From: Karstenula rhodostoma CBS 690.94
Taxonomy: Eukaryota; Ascomycota; Dothideomycetes; Pleosporales; Didymosphaeriaceae
DNA: 41,014 nucleotides
Reading direction: 5' to 3'
NCBI GenBank assembly: GCA_010093485.1
Contig: MU001492.1
Span: 2,666,286-2,707,299 of the forward strand
Under the pieces are notes generated by a model. That model was not told where the DNA came from and did no database searches. It saw only the letters and a list, made by a program, of their open reading frames with translations. This document shows positions 36,767 to 41,014 of this stretch, piece after piece (within the stretch, counting starts at the first letter, position 1; each line of letters starts with the position of its first letter). Position numbers and translations under genes: made by a program.

Positions 36767-37554
36767 GACGATATGAGAGGGATGCATGTGGTAAGAGAAT
36801 TGCGTGATGGGCGCATCTTTATTTCGTAAGTGGACCGGAATGGATCTGCCAGGTGCTTCTTGTGCATTTTAGGGTTTGGGGTTATGGGCCAAGAAAGGTG
36901 AGTAGAGCGGCGTTGGTGGATACTAGATGGATACTCGAACGAGTTGCACAACATGAGATGGGTTTGTCAACATCGGAGCGATAGCTCAAGCGGTAATCAG
37001 CGGCATCCAGTATCTTCCTGCCTTTGAGGGCTGGATGGGACCATTTCCTCACCAATCACAGTCTCTGCAACTCATGAGTACACAGGTACGGACCATGTTT
37101 CTGATGGCCAGCAGTTTTCTAATGCCTGCTGATACCCACATGCTGAACCTTCTGCTCGGATGAACATGTCCCACTGTAGACGTAAGCAGCTAATGGATGG
37201 GTCCCTTACCTAATCCTGTGTCTACTCATTTTGCAGCGCTTCATTTTGTGTTACTATCAGGCGGCAGTCGCAGTCTATATCTTTGTCTATCACTTTACGG
37301 GACACCACTTCGTGGTTCGTGTCAACATTCATGGATGGGACCGGCCGTGAAACCCACGAATCGCTTGACATGTGAACGTCTTCTCTCAAACCCCTCAGAC
37401 CCCACAGACCCCACTGTAGTGGTTTAGATAGGAAGCCCTGTTGCCGGCGGTTTGGTCGATACAAGACATCTCACTGCTTGGCTAAGTGGTGATTTCTATA
37501 TAGTAGGCCAGCGAGATGAAGACTAGTAGGGGGAATTTCCGTAGTAGAGCACCG

Positions 37555-37584
37555 GAACGGCGCGGCAGAGAACGGCGCGGCAGA
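37555..37584. repeat. 15-bp perfect tandem duplication
   Basis: gaacggcgcggcaga occurs twice head to tail. It is GC-rich and 25 bp upstream of the inverted-repeat element. Confidence 0.9.
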
Positions 37585-37608
37585 ACATTCTACTGTCGGC
37601 GAGGGAAG

Positions 37609-37767
37609 GTGTTCGCGTCCATCCTAATAAGCAATAGCATCCACCCTTCTAACAGAAAGAACTAGGTAGGGCTAGGTAGGATTAGGGGTATCGTGTAGAA
37701 TTGGAGTCGAGGAATCTCTTTGAATAATTAGCTAGATTCTTATTAGGGTGGAGGTGGACGCGAACAC
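37609..37767. mobile_element. Putative miniature inverted-repeat element
   Basis: 159 bp with perfect 13-bp terminal inverted repeats gtgttcgcgtcca (37609-37621) and tggacgcgaacac (37755-37767). The inverted similarity continues inward (tcctaataag against cttattaggg), interrupted by a 7-bp insertion on the right. It contains two ctaggtagg units at about 37663-37680. No coding capacity. I could not define a target-site duplication, so a simple fold-back or regulatory hairpin is the alternative. Confidence 0.5.
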
Positions 37768-38065
37768 TTGACGTCAGGGGCAAGCAGTGATTTCGATAGT
37801 CGCGCGCATCTTCTTATCAGTCGGTCGGTAGCGATGGACCCAGATATTGGGGTATGATTAAGCGCGGCCTGGTATGAACGCGGAACTGCGCATCAAAATT
37901 GCTGTGTGCATTGGAAGTCAGAGCAAGCGCATAGATATAATGACGAGTTGGACAGCGATAGCAGCGACCAGTAGGAACTTATCGTACACCTTCGATGCAC
38001 CCCACGTGCCTTCCAACATCAAAGTATTTGCACTGGTTTCCATTCATGTATAGCACCTTCGAGCC

Positions 38066-39357
38066 TTAAGGTTCAGAGTCCAGATTCGTCCTCGAACTCC
38101 CCGCCCTACTCTTTGTATCCGCGTCATACATCGTTTCTATCGTAGTGTCCACTCTGATATTCTCTCTGCCATCGAGACCAACGCTTAGACCGGCTTTGAC
38201 CAGGGAATCCTCAGAACCATTCGGGTTATGGTGCGATTTGGTCGTACGGGAGCCCGACGCCACAGATATGATTCCACCGCTATTTCCCAAGCGATTGGGC
38301 TCCTGCGTTTTGCGACGAGTAGAACTGAGCTCGTAATGTTGGCCATAGCTGCTCGCACCGTTCGTGCTGCCACCGATGATCATGGAACGGAGCGCAGGCA
38401 GACACGCGGCGATGATGGCGATGGCGGTCTCGGCCATAGAGACCGTGCAGGTCAGCATCGTCTTGTTCCTGAGGGAGTAGATTGCTCGGATTACTGTCGG
38501 CGAAGTCAGTGAACATGTGGAAGATACATGCAGAAGTTGGACGTACTGCTCGCGATGATGACGAAGAATCCAAGCGCGAAGACACCTGCCACGGCAAGTT
38601 TCTGCTTCAGCTTTATCTGCAGCCTCGACACCATGATGATCGGCAACGCAATGATGACGACGTCGGAGAATATATTAACTAGATGCGGGTACTGTCAGTA
38701 CGTGGTACGTTATGGGTACATTAGATTTCCTTGGACTTACACAATACTGTGGTCCAGTAATTGATTTCGAAAGCTATGTGGCCACATTTATCTGCGCAAA
38801 ATTATCAGCGCGAGCTTTTCAGGTGCCTGCGGTGAACTCACATTTTGGGTCCATCGACCATTGCTTGTCATGCGGAAAACACTGGAAAATAGAATCGAAG
38901 AAAATGAAAAGGTACATTGCGACCAGCCCACCAAGCGTGATGTTGTACAGCAGGACAAGCCGCGATCCCGGTGCGGCAAGGCGTTTGTAGAAGAACACCA
39001 GGGCAAACTTCACGGCCCAAAGAGCGGAGACGTAGAGGATTGAGGCGGGCACGACCATTTGTATGATCCCCTTAAAGTTCTCAGGCTTCACCTTCGGCAT
39101 GTCGCCCAAGCCCAAGTTCCACATGTGCTGCTGGATGGCAAGCTCTCCGCTGAAGCAGCATAGAGCAAGGATGATGAGGAAGTCCTCGATTGCTAGTTTG
39201 CCTATGCGAGTCCATCGCGAGTACATGCGCAAAGCCACGAAGGGCACCGCAGCCGCGGTGCAGATGTACCAGGCGACCTTTAGGACCGATTAGCATTGCG
39301 CAACTTTGCGGAGAAGATCAGAGCACTTACTACATGACCCAGCCCATTGCCACCCAT
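38066..39357 (-). CDS. Fungal rhodopsin-domain integral membrane protein
   Basis: Five exons: 39357-39331, 39277-38842, 38791-38741, 38678-38547, 38493-38066; 357 residues with matching phases. Seven hydrophobic segments lie at about 10-28, 36-54, 80-104, 118-140, 165-190, 201-219 and 228-248, followed by a roughly 110-residue polar tail. The motifs fit the fungal integral-membrane family related to Pth11-like receptors: ALRMYSRW after segment 1, ED at the start of segment 2, GLGDMP in the second loop, a Cys pair in FQCFP...YKC, and FNIFSDVVIIALPI in segment 5. These proteins are putative surface receptors; ligand and signalling are unknown. The N-terminus is short (MGGNGLGHV before segment 1), so an upstream exon cannot be excluded. 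It faces the carboxylesterase remnant across a divergent promoter region. Confidence 0.85.
38494..39330 (-). other. Four introns of the rhodopsin-domain gene
   Basis: Introns at 39278-39330 (53 bp, gtaagt), 38792-38841 (50 bp, gtgagt), 38679-38740 (62 bp, gtaagt) and 38494-38546 (53 bp, gtacgt). In the third, the nearer cag acceptor would give an in-frame stop, so the ctag acceptor at 38679 is chosen. The fourth has a cactgac branch site. Confidence 0.8.
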
Positions 39358-40269
39358 CGTCTTGGCTGTCGGATACCTGAGCGAGACCCTTCCGGAAGAC
39401 GTCTTTTAGGACAAGGGATCTTCAGTGGTTACGACGACAAAGTGCATGAGCACGTCTGTGGGTTTTATGGGCTGACATGTATCCAATGGAATTAGAAGGG
39501 GATACCCTGGGGTCAAACACACGTCTTGAACGCCACGTTGATAGGTAATCTAACGTCGTGTCTTCCTTCGTTTTGCTCATGATCGACAGCAAAATTTCCG
39601 GATGCAAGTTCGCCTCCTTCGCCTCACCTGGAGGAATCATCAATACATACCTTCGGCATGTCCGTTCGTGTTCAGTGACGTGTTAAGAGAGCCAACTAGA
39701 GACCTATGCCAGTCTTTGAGAGCGACTTTAATTGGCCTAACCACTAATTGACTGAAAAAAAACGGACATCGTGAAGGTTGATGAGTTACGAGATACTATG
39801 TAGGGGTAGACGAATATGCGATCGTTCAAGCATTCCCCTGCATTTTCATCGCTTTCGTCGTAGTTAGTATGATGAATTGCGACGGGCTTCCCCCAGCTCG
39901 CGGGGGAATTGCGATATCGAGTCAACCGGTCCAAGGAAGACCCTTCGTTGCGAGTCGGAAAGGGGCCGAGGTATGGGGCTTGGAAGTGGGCCGCTACCAC
40001 CGTCTTTCAACTAGCACAGCTCGTTACCCAAACCATGGTGTGAGTTTTCATGCTTGTGGATCAGACAATCAACAGCTTTGGCCAGACAATAGCCCGCTAC
40101 GGACAAATATCGGCAGATCTTCTGCACTTTTGGTCAAGACCACGATTGGATATGCACCTCTTCCTTCCGACCAAGATCGAAAACGCACTTGACGCCTGGT
40201 TGACGATCACCCCGTGTCTTCAGATTTCCTCAGTATCCCAAGATTTCCAACATCCTGAAGCTTGGCGCC
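39358..40269. promoter_or_regulatory. Divergent intergenic region, rhodopsin-domain gene / esterase remnant
   Basis: 912 bp between two divergent starts. Composition is ordinary, with a short poly-A at 39757. I see no RNA gene, no convincing binding-site cluster and no open frame with protein-like features. Confidence 0.5.
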
Positions 40270-40540
40270 ATGAAGGTTTCGGGCATCGTCGCCGTCGCTT
40301 GCGCTACCGCAGCAGCGACGGGTAACCCGCTGCCAGACCTGTCAGCGCCGGTTGTCACACTTGCGCAAGGCTGTGAGAGGCTTTACCAATGCTGGAAACA
40401 CAGTGTTCCTTGGCATCCCTTTTGCTGATACAACGGGAGGAGCAAACCGGTATAACGTACGACTATTGGGTAGAGCTAAGTTAATAAACTTTACGCTAGA
40501 TACTAGCCACCACAGAACGTTTCTGGATCCACGTCGTAGG
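40270..40540 (+). pseudogene. Type-B carboxylesterase, 5' fragment, broken
   Basis: The ATG at 40270 opens a secreted-protein N-terminus (MKVSGIVAVACATAAATG) followed by PLPDLSAPVVTLAQG. At 40371-40373 the frame shifts. The continuation RGFTNAGNTVFLGIPFADTT is the conserved N-terminal block of fungal type-B carboxylesterases/lipases, so about two bases appear lost. A likely 50-bp intron follows (40450-40499, donor gtataa, acceptor gctag), then PPQNVSGSTS in the right frame, with TAG codons just before and after. CAG-to-TAG is a typical RIP change. The catalytic Ser/Glu/His region is absent: sequence turns AT-rich at about 40540. It is non-functional as read here, unless the frameshift is a sequencing error and the gene ended elsewhere. 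Confidence 0.75.
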
Positions 40541-40603
40541 CAGGTCTCTCAGTAATCATAGGTAGGCCTATTATTACTAACTCTAGCTTAGTAAGTTTTA
40601 TAG
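40541..40603. other. Gene island to AT-block transition
   Basis: About 60 bp in which composition falls from ordinary to AT-rich. It separates the esterase fragment from the dispersed repeat and contains no recognisable feature. Confidence 0.5.
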
Positions 40604-41003
40604 TATATTATAAAAAGTTTTTCAGGAGAGCTATATAGATATATATATTTATATATATTTATACCTATACTATCTAGAGTGTATAGGTATACACAGGTGT
40701 GTATAGGTATATATAGGTGTATATAGGCGTGCTAGATTTATATAAAATCTCTATAAAAGAGAATTTCTTTATTCTTTAATAACTTTTATAATATTAAAGT
40801 TATAATTATAATTTTCTAATAGATTTATAGAGAAGTCCTTATATAATTTTATTTATTTAAAAAAGTCTATTTTATATTATATAATTACTTAATAATATAA
40901 AGAAAACTTTATTTATTACTAATTTAAATATATATTATATAATATTATATTATATTTATATACTATTAGTATTATATAATTATATTTTTAAATAATATTA
41001 TTA
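40604..41003 (+). repeat. 0.4-kb AT-rich dispersed repeat, copy 3 (partly unmutated)
   Basis: Matches copies at 622-1007 (inverted) and 28641. Unlike them it keeps CpA/TpG and CpG sites: tatacacaggtgtgtatagg and ggcgtgctag where copy 2 has tatatataggtatatatagg and gatatactag. It is therefore less RIP-affected and closest to the ancestral sequence. Similarity to copy 1 ends at aataatattatta; the window ends 11 bp later, so the true end may be beyond. Confidence 0.82.
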
Positions 41004-41014
41004 AAAAGTCTATT

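Larger units (their letters stand above)
36767..38065. other. Intergenic region between convergent genes
   Basis: 1299 bp between the 3' ends of the TLC-like gene and the rhodopsin-domain gene. It holds a 15-bp tandem duplication (37555-37584) and a putative miniature inverted-repeat element (37609-37767), listed separately. A short run with repeated cagacccca occurs near 37395. No gene was recognised. Confidence 0.6.

Noticed and set aside
37663..37690. ctaggtagg/attagggg run as an interstitial telomere repeat
   Set aside because: It does not contain consecutive TTAGGG units and lies within the small inverted-repeat element.
29829..39357. The four membrane-protein genes as a functional cluster
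   Set aside because: No shared pathway, no backbone biosynthetic enzyme and mixed orientations; all being membrane proteins is not enough.

Overview
The window is nuclear DNA of a filamentous ascomycete (Pezizomycotina; Dothideomycetes is plausible but not proven). It is split into two compartments. Positions 1-28883, 29099-about 29580 and about 40560-41014 are extremely AT-rich. They have almost no CpA/TpG or CpG dinucleotides and stop codons in every frame, as repeat-induced point mutation (RIP) produces. Positions about 29580-40560 form an 11-kb gene island of ordinary composition with short GT-AG introns, typical of Pezizomycotina genes.

The left AT-rich block is a pile of dead retroelements that can still be ordered. 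At 1-4664 lie two tandem Ty1/copia copies that share an LTR (LTRs at about 337-610 and 4391-4664), with readable reverse transcriptase and RNase H remnants on the plus strand. At 7649-23211 is a minus-strand Ty3/gypsy element with 452-bp LTRs and a 5-bp target duplication (aaaga). Its left LTR is split by a complete 7240-bp minus-strand copia element (7992-15231, 206-bp LTRs, target duplication actag). Its integrase part is split by two related short insertions (16678-16965 and 17577-18892), each flanked by a 12-13 bp direct repeat. A 0.4-kb AT-rich repeat occurs three times (622-1007 inverted, 28641-28883 cut by an N gap, 40604-41003). The stretches 4665-7643 and 23217-28640 are RIP-degraded sequence that I could not assign.

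The gene island holds four genes with good models. They are a GT25-type glycosyltransferase (minus, one intron), a Pfa3-type DHHC palmitoyltransferase (plus, one intron), a multi-pass membrane protein with a TLC-like HH motif (plus, four introns) and a fungal rhodopsin-domain membrane protein (minus, four introns). The 5' end of a secreted type-B carboxylesterase follows at 40270. It carries a frameshift, in-frame TAG codons and a truncation exactly where the right AT-rich block begins, so it is a gene broken at the isochore edge.

All four complete genes encode membrane-associated proteins, but nothing shows that they act together. They look like ordinary neighbours between two transposon blocks. 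I see no tRNA, rRNA or CRISPR array and no coherent new multi-gene system. The most informative material is the nested transposon record, the partly mutated repeat copies and the damaged gene at the compartment border.
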